A stretch of 37,915 nt of DNA from DRVV01 sp964487415 (GTDB lineage Archaea; Thermoproteota; Bathyarchaeia; Bathyarchaeales; Bathycorpusculaceae). Shown here in pieces: positions 25,071 to 33,850 of the stretch. Numbering within the stretch: position 1 is the stretch's first letter; every line of letters starts with the position of its first letter. The stretch covers positions 1 through 37,915 of the forward strand of contig CAZAPQ010000057.1 of NCBI GenBank assembly GCA_964487415.1. The letters are read 5' to 3'. Both the position numbers and the translations under genes were made by a program. A model generated the notes under the pieces. That model ran no database searches. It was given only the letters and a program-made list of their open reading frames with translations, and had not been told where the DNA came from.

Positions 25071-26894
25071 TTACATTAAAATTAGCAGAAAAAGCATAAG
25101 AAATATAATCGTCGTAGCAAAAATTGGAACTATGATTCTTTTAGTTAACTTCGTGGTTTCATCTGGGAGTATACACAGCTTTTCCAGCGGCTCCTTTCCG
25201 ATGACTTTAACTTTGGGGATTACAATGCGTTTATAACCAACTTGCACAATTTCCATCTTTGCAATAGCCTCTTTAATGGCTTCTTTAATATGGTTGACCA
25301 GTATATCATGTGGAATAACCTCGCCTACAGGATTATAGCCCCTTGGGGTCAAAGTCAAAGCATTTACAGAATGTGTATCCGTAGTGAGAACTTCGCCCTC
25401 GCTGAAACCAAGTGCACATAATGAGGAGAGAATTTTTTCACGCAAACCGGAAATTAGATTGTTCCCATCAATAATCACGTAAGCAAATTTCTGAGAATCA
25501 ACCTCAACAACTATAGAGGTTATTCCGCCAGGTCCCATGCCGTCTTTGAGGCTAAAATTCTTTGGCATTATAGTGGATGCTCCTACCTTGAATGGCTTTT
25601 TGCTAGTGGAAGCTGTTTCTCTTAGGCATAGAGAGGCAGCAGCTTTTAATGACTCCATGGTTTCTTTGTGGTTTACAAAGCCGTTAATGCTATTGTGAGC
25701 GTTTACAACCATACATGAATTAATTCCATATTTTCTAGCCTCCATATTAACAAAATAAGCCAATTCTTGAGGCAGATCTTCCGTCGTTTTTGGGGCAAGA
25801 GAAAAGGTAACAAGGCCTACATCGCCGAAAATTTGGCAGCACACAGTGGCAAAACCATTACGGACCTTTACTAATGGAGTTGCACCGGCCTCAAAACTTT
25901 CAACACCTTCTAGGGACTTAAGCGTCTGATCAATTATTTTCTGGTTTTGGAGTTGAGAGGCCAGATCTAGATCGTGCCCAAGTAAACCCAGCGGAACACA
26001 GGCAACGCAATTGAATTTCTGCTCAACGGCCTTCTTAAGCATTGATGGTAAAAAGCTACTTCCTATATTCTTAAACGGTCCCGGATGAACAGATGGCAGG
26101 ATTATAACAACTTTGGTTTCAGATTTCTGATTTTCAAATTTTAATATTGAAACTTCAATGTCCCTTTCAACGCTTAGTTCTTCTAAAATGTCCTCAAATG
26201 GTGTGTTTAGATCGGCAATCCAGTTTAATAAAAAAGCCTTAAGAATTAAAAGGGAGGGAATATTAACAATTCTTTTCCCCACACGGTTTATGAGGGAGAG
26301 AAAAGCAAAACTTGAGGTAAAGCATATGGCTGAAGAGTAAGCCGAGTATAGAATCATTTCTTCGATGCTTATTTTGCTTAACCATAAAGGGGTGTATGTA
26401 GCTATGCCAAAGTATGGTTGGAGAACGGAGGCAACAAAAATACGCTTATAACTAATAGATGACGTGGAATACAAAACGACGAATCTAAGTATCAAGGCAA
26501 CAGAAGAACCCAAAAGGCAAAGTTTAATAGCCCACTCAGCTGCGAACAGCGCTGCAGCCACACCGCCCATAAGGGTAAATATGTCCCAAAGAATCCAAGA
26601 AAAAAGAGAGAGACCCGCCGAACGTCGCACATCATAAATAGGATCCCCCCTTAGGGCAAGGGCAACCAGATTATTAGATAACAAGGTTATGAGGGTAAGA
26701 GCCAAACCAAAAAGGAGGCCCAAAATGAGACCTTCAAAATTAGGATGAAAGACAAGAGCAGAGGATAACCCTCCAGCGACGCAGGCCACCGTCGTATAAG
26801 TAACTATGCGGTTGTATGCTGGAAGTGCAAATAAAGATGAGTAATATTTAACAGCACTGTCCATGTGCTGATTATATATGTCATCAACAGCCAA
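25071..26894 (-). CDS. DUF2070 family membrane protein
   Basis: 607 residues. Six or so hydrophobic helices fill residues 30-235, followed by a large soluble domain with conserved His motifs: PSVHPGPFKNIGSS (about 266-279), VVNAHNSINGF (about 396), MGPGGI and TTDTHSVNAL (about 505), and a last membrane helix at 585-607. This is the archaeal DUF2070 layout; the function is unknown. The repeated His/Asp motifs suggest a metal-dependent enzyme facing one side of the membrane (inference). Start TTG 26894 behind GGGTG. No co-oriented neighbour is close. Confidence 0.85.
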   Translation of the reverse strand: MAVDDIYNQHMDSAVKYYSSLFALPAYNRIVTYTTVACVAGGLSSALVFHPNFEGLILGLLFGLALTLITLLSNNLVALALRGDPIYDVRRSAGLSLFSWILWDIFTLMGGVAAALFAAEWAIKLCLLGSSVALILRFVVLYSTSSISYKRIFVASVLQPYFGIATYTPLWLSKISIEEMILYSAYSSAICFTSSFAFLSLINRVGKRIVNIPSLLILKAFLLNWIADLNTPFEDILEELSVERDIEVSILKFENQKSETKVVIILPSVHPGPFKNIGSSFLPSMLKKAVEQKFNCVACVPLGLLGHDLDLASQLQNQKIIDQTLKSLEGVESFEAGATPLVKVRNGFATVCCQIFGDVGLVTFSLAPKTTEDLPQELAYFVNMEARKYGINSCMVVNAHNSINGFVNHKETMESLKAAASLCLRETASTSKKPFKVGASTIMPKNFSLKDGMGPGGITSIVVEVDSQKFAYVIIDGNNLISGLREKILSSLCALGFSEGEVLTTDTHSVNALTLTPRGYNPVGEVIPHDILVNHIKEAIKEAIAKMEIVQVGYKRIVIPKVKVIGKEPLEKLCILPDETTKLTKRIIVPIFATTIIFLMLFLLILM

Positions 26895-27041
26895 GTTAAC
26901 ACCCGACTAAGCGGATTTTAATAGAAATCCAGTCAAGCATATTAAATTGACGCAAAAGTTTAATCATATGAATAAAGTAATATATGGATGAGTGCAATTA
27001 AAAAGTGTATCCGAAGTTTTCCGAAAGAGCAACCGTTTTAT

Positions 27042-27050
27042 CTTTAAAAT
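27042..27050 (+). promoter_or_regulatory. Candidate TATA box for the Sm-like gene
   Basis: CTTTAAAAT, with a second AT box GTTTTATC just upstream (27035-27042). The first would give a nearly leaderless transcript for the ATG at 27075. No good ribosome binding site is seen. Confidence 0.35.
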
Positions 27051-27074
27051 GTCAATTAAAAGGTTGCAGAGCCT

Positions 27075-27371
27075 ATGCCTGAGCAACAATCGATACCGCC
27101 AACAATATTTCACATGCTGGAGAAGTATCTAGGAAAGAGCGTTAGGGTTATTTTAGATCCTTCCTATGGTTTCGAGGGAACATTAGCTGCTGTTACTAGG
27201 GAACCTGCAGGGATATGGCTTTCCAACGCAGAGGCGATAGTATTACGGTCAACAATTGCTCAGCCCATACCACAAGTTGCAAGCAGGGAAGAGAGAAGTG
27301 AGATATTTATCCACTTGAATTCCGTTCAGAGAATAGAAGTTCTACATTCAAATGCCCGCCGCCAAGCGTAG
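27075..27371 (+). CDS. Sm-like beta-barrel protein, uncharacterised
   Basis: 98 residues. The pattern MLEKYLGKSVRVILDPSYGF, then EGTLAAVTREPAGIWLSNAEA, a variable loop of about 20 residues and IFIHLNSVQRIEVL agrees with an LSm fold (Sm1 strand motifs, G in strand 2, acidic turn, final hydrophobic strand). It is not a canonical archaeal Sm1/Sm2 because the RNA-binding N and the RGxx motif are missing. Stand-alone promoter; converges with sec61beta with one base between the stops. Confidence 0.55.
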   Translation: MPEQQSIPPTIFHMLEKYLGKSVRVILDPSYGFEGTLAAVTREPAGIWLSNAEAIVLRSTIAQPIPQVASREERSEIFIHLNSVQRIEVLHSNARRQA

Positions 27372-27372
27372 C

Positions 27373-27540
27373 TTAAAAGAAGATGTTAGCCAAAATACAT
27401 ATTATTATTAAAGCTATTGAGGCTGCCACTAAGATTTCAGGCTTTACTTTAATCCCCTCGGTTTCCTCTTCAAAGAACCTCAACAAACCAGCGCCAGTAG
27501 CAGGCATAGGAGATGAATCCTTTTTCCTTCTTTTGCTCAT
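27373..27540 (-). CDS. secG: Preprotein translocase subunit Sec61-beta (SecG)
   Basis: 55 residues. MSKRRKKDSSPMPATGAGLL, RFFEEETEGIKVKPE and one C-terminal membrane helix (35-55, ILVAASIALIIICILANIFF) are the archaeal Sec61-beta layout. It is the small peripheral subunit of the SecYE translocon. The frame could begin 16 codons upstream (27588), but the usual family start is the ATG at 27540. This tail-anchored protein keeps its N-terminus in the cytoplasm. Confidence 0.92.
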   Translation of the reverse strand: MSKRRKKDSSPMPATGAGLLRFFEEETEGIKVKPEILVAASIALIIICILANIFF

Positions 27541-27656
27541 ATTTTTGGTTCGCCTATTATCTTGTTCTTTCCTCTTTGTTATTAACATTACGCATCTTCA
27601 ATAGAAGCCAAAAGTTATAGTGCTCGAACAGGATGTTATAGTGGGTGAATCGCCAT

Positions 27657-28106
27657 TTGCCGAAAATTATATGGACCATTGGGCACAGTAACCGTTCTCC
27701 AAGCATATTCTTGGAGCTTTTAAGAGAACATAAAATCCAAGTTGTAGTAGATGTCCGTAGTTTTCCAACATCTAAAATTACGCATTTCAAAAAAGAGGAA
27801 TTGGAGAAATGGCTTCCAGAGAATGGTATCGAGTATTTATGGCTAGGCAGAGAGCTAGGCGGCTTTAGAAAGGGGGGCTATGAAAAACATATGAAGACCC
27901 AACTTTTCGAAGAAGGAATCCTAAAAATGCTTAAAATAGCCTCAGAGAAAAGGATCTGTATAATGTGCATGGAACCAAATCCAAAATACTGCCATAGAAG
28001 GTTTATATCGGCTTACCTAGAAGAGAAGGGTGTGAAAGTGATTCATATAATATCTAAGGGACAAAAAAGTCTCAAGGGCAATGAGGGAGGAGATGCATGC
28101 ACATAA
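27657..28106 (+). CDS. DUF488 family protein
   Basis: 149 residues. WTIGHSNRSPSIFLELLREH, VVVDVRSFPTSK and EYLWLGRELGGFRKG are the DUF488 landmarks; the C-terminal CMEPNPKYCHRRFI holds a conserved Cys and His pair. Function is unknown; the family often occurs with nucleotide or nucleic acid genes. Start TTG 27657 is eight bases after GGTGA; GTG 27645 is the alternative. Its last ten bases overlap the MazG gene, so the two are translated together. Confidence 0.82.
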   Translation: MPKIIWTIGHSNRSPSIFLELLREHKIQVVVDVRSFPTSKITHFKKEELEKWLPENGIEYLWLGRELGGFRKGGYEKHMKTQLFEEGILKMLKIASEKRICIMCMEPNPKYCHRRFISAYLEEKGVKVIHIISKGQKSLKGNEGGDACT

Positions 28107-28384
28107 ATGAGCTCCAAGAATTAATGCGGCGCCTATATTTTCCAAGGGATCTGCAAAGAGGTCCCGAGAAAACTTTTGAATGGCTTGTTGAGGAAATTGC
28201 AGAGTTAGGGGAAGCGCTTCAAGGAGCAGACAAACATGCACTTGAAAGCGAGTTTGCCGACGCAATTGCATGGTTAGCGTCTCTGGCTAACGTAGTAGAT
28301 GTTGACCTTGAAAAGGCCGTCAGCGATAAATATCATGGCATTTGTCCCAAGTGTAAGTCTTTACCTTGCCAATGCCCACTTTAG
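28097..28384 (+). CDS. MazG-type nucleotide pyrophosphohydrolase with a Cys-rich tail
   Basis: 95 residues. WLVEEIAELGEALQG (29-43) and EFADAIAWLASLANVVDVDL give the EExxE...ExxD metal-binding set of the MazG fold; all four acidic residues are present. The C-terminus has CPKC...PCQC, a zinc-knuckle-like tail also seen in some archaeal MazG-like proteins. It would hydrolyse NTPs or dNTPs to monophosphates as house-cleaning. GGAGG lies six bases before the ATG, and it overlaps DUF488. Confidence 0.82.
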   Translation: MHINELQELMRRLYFPRDLQRGPEKTFEWLVEEIAELGEALQGADKHALESEFADAIAWLASLANVVDVDLEKAVSDKYHGICPKCKSLPCQCPL

Positions 28385-28395
28385 GGTTTTTATAC

Positions 28396-28659
28396 CTATT
28401 GCAACCGTTTTTGACCAAGCCCTGTTAGTTCCCACAAAGAGGGCTTCTTACCTTTTTTACGTACTATTAATCTTCTCTCCAAAAGTTTAAGGTGATGCAT
28501 AATTACGCTATAGGGTAAGCCTGTCTGTTTAGCTATAATTTTAGCTTCCACTCCGCCTTTTTCTAAAGTATTTAGGATAATGGACCTTGCCTTTAATCCA
28601 AGTCTATTATTTCTAAAGTCAAGCAGATAGGCATTTGGATGATAAGTTTCCTTAGGCAT
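28396..28659 (-). CDS. Winged-helix transcription regulator, ArsR-like
   Basis: 87 residues. LKARSIILNTLEKGGVEAKIIAKQTGLPYSVIMHHLKLLERRLIV is a clear winged helix-turn-helix (about 22-66, recognition helix PYSVIMHHLKLL), and the wing GKKPSLWELTG follows. No ligand domain. It could regulate its neighbours, the PolD gene or the DUF488-MazG pair; this is only based on position. It stands 12 bases after the converging MazG gene and 39 bases after polC. Confidence 0.8.
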   Translation of the reverse strand: MPKETYHPNAYLLDFRNNRLGLKARSIILNTLEKGGVEAKIIAKQTGLPYSVIMHHLKLLERRLIVRKKGKKPSLWELTGLGQKRLQ

Positions 28660-28698
28660 ATACTACCATAAACAAATTTGGTTTTAGAAATAAAAGGT

Positions 28699-31600
28699 TT
28701 AAGCAAAATCCGTTAGGCTTATCTGCTTTGGTTTTCTGCTTTCAAACATGGAGGCTATTTCCTCCTTTATGAGCAAAATTCTTTGTGCATAATATTTGGG
28801 AAGCGCATATTTCCTTGTTATGTTTTCGGCAACCTCTAAATACTTCTCTATGCCTCCACGGAAGACCGTTAATGTTAGCCCGCCACCACACATAGGGCAC
28901 TTTCCCCGTAATGGTAAACGGCGGAATTTTTTGTTACAGACTCTGCAGCGGAAACCTTGCGTTGAAAAAGCTCTTAAATTTCCAGCCATATCCCTAATAA
29001 AATGTTTTGTTAAAACTTTCAGCGCTACTTTTCTGGCGTCTACGGCTTCGATTTTCTCTGCAAGCTCAAGTTGACCGCGCAGTTTATCAATCATTGTTTT
29101 AAGGCGTTTATATGCACTTTCATTATTGCCTGCGCTAATATCTGAAGTTGGCACCGTAAACTGAAAACCTTCAAATTGCGCCTCGGTTCCAATTCTATGC
29201 CCAATAAGGTCTATCAAGGTGCTTACGTTCTTTACTTCCGCCATTTCCAGACTTCTTTTGTAAAATTCCAGCGGGTAAGTTCCAGCAACGTCAAAGTCGT
29301 GGGCTTGTCTCTGCACTTCTTTTGGGTTAATGATGGGAACAAGAAGTAATGGAGCGTCCATAATACCACCTATCTGAGCTGGTAAATATTCTCTTGAAAA
29401 ATTTAATAAAACATCTAGGGCAAGCATGAGCGCATCCTCATCACCATCGCAATCTCTTCGCTTAGCAGAGTGCCAAATAGGATGAGCATAACATACATTA
29501 GTGTTTGTGAACCCTATAATGCGCCCTAACACGCCGGCAGATGTATGAGGAGCTAAGCCTATTACTAGATGCCCAACCAAATCATCAACTCTTTTCACAT
29601 TGTAGTAGGGCGGAATTCCGTAAATTTTTTCTAAAAGATCATCAAGAAAATTTGCCACGCGAACAAAGTATTCAGCGCATGCTATTGGAATAATAACATC
29701 CTGAATCTTTAGTTCGCATGTTTGTTCTGGGTTTGTTAGCGGGTTTCCATAGATGTCATTTATATATCCTAGCGGTATCAGTTTCTCGATGGAGACCCCA
29801 ATTTCCTGCGGCTTGAAATGTGTTAGCGGGGCATTTGTTGCATCAAAGCGAACAGTTCCGTCCTTGTAAACGGAAAGGCCATACTTCGCCCGCAAAATCC
29901 CCTTTTCAATTATCTCAGGAGTCCTTGTTTCGTTTGTTAGTCCTTTCACGCCTTTCAGGATTTTTGGGAGTGATACCCCCAAACGTTTGCAAGCTTCCTC
30001 AAGCAACTCCTTAATGTTAATTGCTTGCCTTTCATAGGCCACCCCCTGAACTTTACAAATGGGACAAGTATCACTATCTAGGATTTTTCCACATTTCGGA
30101 CAAGCCCTCTCAATCACTGTTGTAGAGTTGCATGTTGTACACCTTAAAGTGGGCTTAAACGTTTTACAAACGGGGCACTTACGCTTAACAACTTCAACAA
30201 AAATTGTTTCACGTCCTGAAGCCTCCACTAGATCTCTCTGCGAACCTCCAGCCAATCCTACTGGGAAGAGGACATGGACAAGTGGCGCCATTTCACGTCT
30301 TTTTGCTTTTTCTGGCCGCCCCATCCTCGCACCTACAAAGGAAATCGCTTTATCTCTGACACATATTCCTGAAAGCAATCTAATAGCTTCTAAGACGTTT
30401 TTAGCAGAAGAAACTGAAGCGTCCATTTTTCCATAGCCAAGGCATACGGCAAAAGCATAAGCCTCCTCGCCATCGATAATAATTTTCCCATCAAAAACTT
30501 TATGTGGTAAGCAAATTTTCTCCAAGAGCTTTTTAGCCTGGATATCCATATTTCCTGAAATATTAAGGGCAAAGTCGCCTGTATGAATTTCAGTAGAAAG
30601 AAGCCAATTCCTCAAAGTTAAAAGGTCCGCTATACTTTCAAGGTTGCTCCAGAAGAATGTGAAACTTGGATGTAAAGGCAGGCCGATTTTCAGAGATAAT
30701 GTAATGGCCTCTTTAAAATTTGGTTTACTCCTGAAGGGATCCTTCAAAAAACCTTTAATTCTATCGGCGGGAATTCCTGTCTCAGAAGCTACTTCTTGGA
30801 GCCCTCCATTAAAGCAAAGAATTTTCTCCTTTAGCTCTTCAGCCCACCACTCCTCAACATAACCTGATGGACTTAAGCTTCTACCTTGATAGAGAAAATC
30901 GCCAAAACTGATAAGAATGTCTCCTAAAAAGAGAATTTTATCAATTTCATCCTTAATCGCATGGAAGTTTTCTAATGTAACCCTAACCACCGAGCCGTCT
31001 TTCAATTTTACAATGGGAGGTTCAATGAAATCGACTGGAAGGGCAACACCGCCCTTTCCAGGAAGCTCTAAGCGTAACTGTGTGCCAGCTGCTATGAAAT
31101 TTTGTAAGACAAGCATTGCTGCTGGGTGAATTCCAACAGCAGATAATCCGGTATTCCTGGCACGTCCATACCTTAATCGGAAACCGCCACGCTCAGAAGG
31201 GAAAGAGAATATTGGACGCCCTGCAACGACATCATCCATGAATCCAGCAGATTTTTTCTCCGACATCTTGCGAATTTCCTTCAGCCAATCCCATCCCACA
31301 ATGCCAAGTTTTTCAACAATAACTAAAACCTTAGATGCTCGTCCCACAATTCCGTCGTTAACAACACGCAAAGCGCCACCCCGAACTCTGTTTGTTTCAA
31401 TACGGGGAAGGTTACGGTAAGAAGAAACCTCTACAGGGTCTGTTTCGGTTCCAGTTACTTCTACGGGAAGCCAACGCAAAGCCTTCTGTAATTCCTCGTC
31501 AGAAACGTGATACTGGAAGCGCCCTACATAGCGCTCATAAAGCCTAATTTCTTCAATAAATCTTGCAATTTCCTCTTCAGTGGGCTTATAGCGATCAAGA

Positions 31601-32100
31601 CCTAGAATTCTACGGACAAAATCGCCTATAACAAGAGTTAAAGCTTGATCAGTCCCGCCTGCTGAACGTATAGGACCAGCAAAATAGATTGCGAGGTATT
31701 TTGTTCTGTCGCTGTTGTTTTTAATCTTTACCTTAGTAATGCCTTGAACAGGAGCGGCGGTAAGTCCCTCGGTTAAAATTGCTAAAGCTGTGCATACAGC
31801 TTGCTGCGCTGCTGCTTCAGGTTCCATGTGCCCAAATTTTCCGTAAACAATTTCCTCAGCGATCTTGAAAGCAATCTCTTCTCTCGAAAGTTTAGTGCTT
31901 AATTCCCTTATTCTTTCAGCAACACCTTTAGGGCCGATAAGTCCCTCAACAAGATCAGCCATATCCTTTGCAATAACACTTTCGGGATGCCCTACTGGGT
32001 CAAGTCCTTTGCCCCGAGCCTTCATGCCAATCTCATAGAGTTGTGCAAATTGTCGCTCCAAGCTTTTCACGTATTCCGCGTAAGTTTCGCTCATAATCAT
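28699..32100 (-). CDS. polC: DNA polymerase D large subunit (DP2)
   Basis: 1133 residues from ATG 32100; GTG 32118 and TTG 32109 (six bases behind GGTGG) are alternatives. The catalytic centre has RRDCDGDEDA, about residues 880-890, with the Asp residues of the two-barrel polymerase. Zinc sites: CPVC...CTTC and CPKC...CPIC in the middle (about 642-682) and CRVC...CPMC near the C-terminus. The last residues read QISLTDFA, close to a PCNA-binding box. There is no intein, unlike some euryarchaeal DP2 genes. With DP1 (not in the window) it is the replicative polymerase of archaea other than most Crenarchaeota. It follows the GGGP synthase gene. Confidence 0.97.
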   Translation of the reverse strand: MIMSETYAEYVKSLERQFAQLYEIGMKARGKGLDPVGHPESVIAKDMADLVEGLIGPKGVAERIRELSTKLSREEIAFKIAEEIVYGKFGHMEPEAAAQQAVCTALAILTEGLTAAPVQGITKVKIKNNSDRTKYLAIYFAGPIRSAGGTDQALTLVIGDFVRRILGLDRYKPTEEEIARFIEEIRLYERYVGRFQYHVSDEELQKALRWLPVEVTGTETDPVEVSSYRNLPRIETNRVRGGALRVVNDGIVGRASKVLVIVEKLGIVGWDWLKEIRKMSEKKSAGFMDDVVAGRPIFSFPSERGGFRLRYGRARNTGLSAVGIHPAAMLVLQNFIAAGTQLRLELPGKGGVALPVDFIEPPIVKLKDGSVVRVTLENFHAIKDEIDKILFLGDILISFGDFLYQGRSLSPSGYVEEWWAEELKEKILCFNGGLQEVASETGIPADRIKGFLKDPFRSKPNFKEAITLSLKIGLPLHPSFTFFWSNLESIADLLTLRNWLLSTEIHTGDFALNISGNMDIQAKKLLEKICLPHKVFDGKIIIDGEEAYAFAVCLGYGKMDASVSSAKNVLEAIRLLSGICVRDKAISFVGARMGRPEKAKRREMAPLVHVLFPVGLAGGSQRDLVEASGRETIFVEVVKRKCPVCKTFKPTLRCTTCNSTTVIERACPKCGKILDSDTCPICKVQGVAYERQAINIKELLEEACKRLGVSLPKILKGVKGLTNETRTPEIIEKGILRAKYGLSVYKDGTVRFDATNAPLTHFKPQEIGVSIEKLIPLGYINDIYGNPLTNPEQTCELKIQDVIIPIACAEYFVRVANFLDDLLEKIYGIPPYYNVKRVDDLVGHLVIGLAPHTSAGVLGRIIGFTNTNVCYAHPIWHSAKRRDCDGDEDALMLALDVLLNFSREYLPAQIGGIMDAPLLLVPIINPKEVQRQAHDFDVAGTYPLEFYKRSLEMAEVKNVSTLIDLIGHRIGTEAQFEGFQFTVPTSDISAGNNESAYKRLKTMIDKLRGQLELAEKIEAVDARKVALKVLTKHFIRDMAGNLRAFSTQGFRCRVCNKKFRRLPLRGKCPMCGGGLTLTVFRGGIEKYLEVAENITRKYALPKYYAQRILLIKEEIASMFESRKPKQISLTDFA

Positions 32101-32178
32101 TTTAGACAAGTCTCCCACCTACTCTCAGCAGTATCAGATTATTTTGGTTTTCAATATTAAAACAAAAATCTTGCCTAT

Positions 32179-32937
32179 TCAAGCTCTCAATCTTGCAGCA
32201 TTTATACCTTCAACAATTTCGGCAATTTTATCTTTAACGTGTCCTGTTTCTGTGATGTTCCCCGTAACTATTATTTTAGCTCCAGCGGCAGCAGCATTAA
32301 AAGCTTGGTCTTTTGATCTTATTCCCCCGCCGACGATTAGCGGGACATCAATTGCATGGCTAACAAGGCGGATCATCTCCGGAGGAACTGGCATTTTTGC
32401 CCCCGATCCTGCTTCCAGATATATGAAGCGCATCCCTAGGTATTGTCCTGCCAATGCATGCGCAACAGCAAGTTCAGGCCTATCATATGGTATTGGAATT
32501 GCTTTTCCGACAATACCAGCCGTTCCGCCCTCTCCAACAATTATGTAACCCATCGGTATGGGCTCTATAGCATATTTTTTAACTAAAGGGGCACCCAATA
32601 TTTGAGCACCCATCAAAAAATACGGGTCAACCGAGTTTATAAGTGACATAAACCATATCGCATCTGCATATCGGCTTATTCCAGTAATATTATTGGGAAA
32701 CAGTATTACTGGAACCTTCACAGCACGCTTAACACTTTTAACTACATCGTCCAGATGCCTTACTGAAACAAAAGTCGAGCCACCAATCATGATTGCAGAG
32801 GTTCCACTGTCAACAGCCTTTTGAGCTATTAACAATGCTTGAGGAGGAGTTACTTTTTCAGGGTCAATAAGGGTTATGTGGATCGCTCCCTCGGACTCTA
32901 TCTTATTCATTAGATACTTCTCAATGGCACCGGCCAT
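32179..32937 (-). CDS. Geranylgeranylglyceryl phosphate synthase
   Basis: 252 residues. The TIM-barrel motifs of the family are present: HITLIDPEKV near residue 20, IMIGGSTFV, FPNNITGISRYADAI, YLEAGSGAKMPVP, VGGGIRSKDQA and GNITE. The enzyme joins sn-glycerol-1-phosphate to geranylgeranyl diphosphate, the first committed step of archaeal ether lipids. The start is ATG 32937, five bases after GGGTGA; GTG 32946 is less likely. It lies between the Elf1 gene (18 bases upstream) and polC. Confidence 0.95.
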   Translation of the reverse strand: MAGAIEKYLMNKIESEGAIHITLIDPEKVTPPQALLIAQKAVDSGTSAIMIGGSTFVSVRHLDDVVKSVKRAVKVPVILFPNNITGISRYADAIWFMSLINSVDPYFLMGAQILGAPLVKKYAIEPIPMGYIIVGEGGTAGIVGKAIPIPYDRPELAVAHALAGQYLGMRFIYLEAGSGAKMPVPPEMIRLVSHAIDVPLIVGGGIRSKDQAFNAAAAGAKIIVTGNITETGHVKDKIAEIVEGINAARLRA

Positions 32938-32955
32938 TGCTGTCACCCATGAAAG

Positions 32956-33198
32956 TCAGCCTTTTTTAAGTCCACTATATATCTTGTCCGCAAACATACA
33001 GTAGGCATCGATTTCTTCAAGGATCCCTTTGATCGGAAAATTTTCCCTCACGCCACAGCTACCACAACTCACAACTGCACGCCCTTCATCATGGAATAGC
33101 TCTACACGGACAGCTTGTTTACCGCAAATAGGACACGAAAAAACTTTTGGTAACCGTTTCTTTGGAATGCGAACAACCTTTCGTCTTCTTCTTCCCAT
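32956..33198 (-). CDS. elf1: Elf1-type zinc-ribbon transcription elongation factor
   Basis: 80 residues. Basic N-terminus MGRRRRKVVRIPKKRLPKVF followed by CPIC...CGSC, the zinc ribbon of Elf1, and a helix to the end. Eukaryotic Elf1 travels with RNA polymerase II; archaeal versions are found mainly in TACK and Asgard lineages, which bears on the source organism. The ATG 33198 gives the usual N-terminus; an upstream GTG at 33210 adds four residues. First gene of elf1-GGGPS-polC. Confidence 0.88.
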   Translation of the reverse strand: MGRRRRKVVRIPKKRLPKVFSCPICGKQAVRVELFHDEGRAVVSCGSCGVRENFPIKGILEEIDAYCMFADKIYSGLKKG

Positions 33199-33850
33199 AA
33201 TCCCCTTCACTCTTTAGCAATCATTAATTTAATCTTCGTCCTTAAATATTTGCCTAACCTCTATAACAATCGCCATGACACTTAGTTCTAGATGTGGGAC
33301 GAACAAAATCAAAAAGAGAAAATTTTAGAGCTATTAGGGGAAATTATAAGTGTCTATCACTAGCGACTAAAGGTAAGATTATCCAGCATGTCCGACCATT
33401 ACGCAAGTAAGGTATATTATGAATCCTGTAAATAACTCAGAACATTATAATAAAAAGAACTGGGGCACAAACAGATAGGATAACGTATAGCAAGTCATAG
33501 GAGGCCCTTCTAAATACTTCAATAACGCTTAAAATTCCAAATACTCTAGAAACAAGCTTCTGGTTTCAGGCAGCTTAAATAAAACCCTCGCCATACCTTT
33601 GCCGACAACTAAGGAACCTAAAGCCTTACACTGCGCTTTTTATACACGCTTCTTCAATTTGCTTATCTTGTCTTCAGCCATTGGACGGGCTGATAGACAG
33701 ACAATGAAGCTAATAGAAGACTGCGCTCTCCGCAAACGGGCATTTTTAGTTTTCCGGGTGATTTTGACCCGCTTCTCCGGTTCGGAAAGAACCAAATGGC
33801 GATTAATAATTGAGAAAGATATGACCATTTAGGAAACAGCTATTTTGATT

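Noticed and set aside
28699..32118. Possible intein in the PolD large subunit
   Set aside because: The 1139-codon frame is of normal length for DP2 and the catalytic block DCDGDED is continuous; no intein end motifs are present.
33640..33828. Minus-strand open frame of 62 codons with a basic product
   Set aside because: No binding site, no recognised motif, and an overlapping plus-strand frame of similar length. It is most likely chance in a gene-poor zone, although a small basic protein cannot be excluded.
33599..33832. Plus-strand open frame of 77 codons
   Set aside because: Overlaps the frame above on the other strand, no ribosome binding site and no protein-like pattern.
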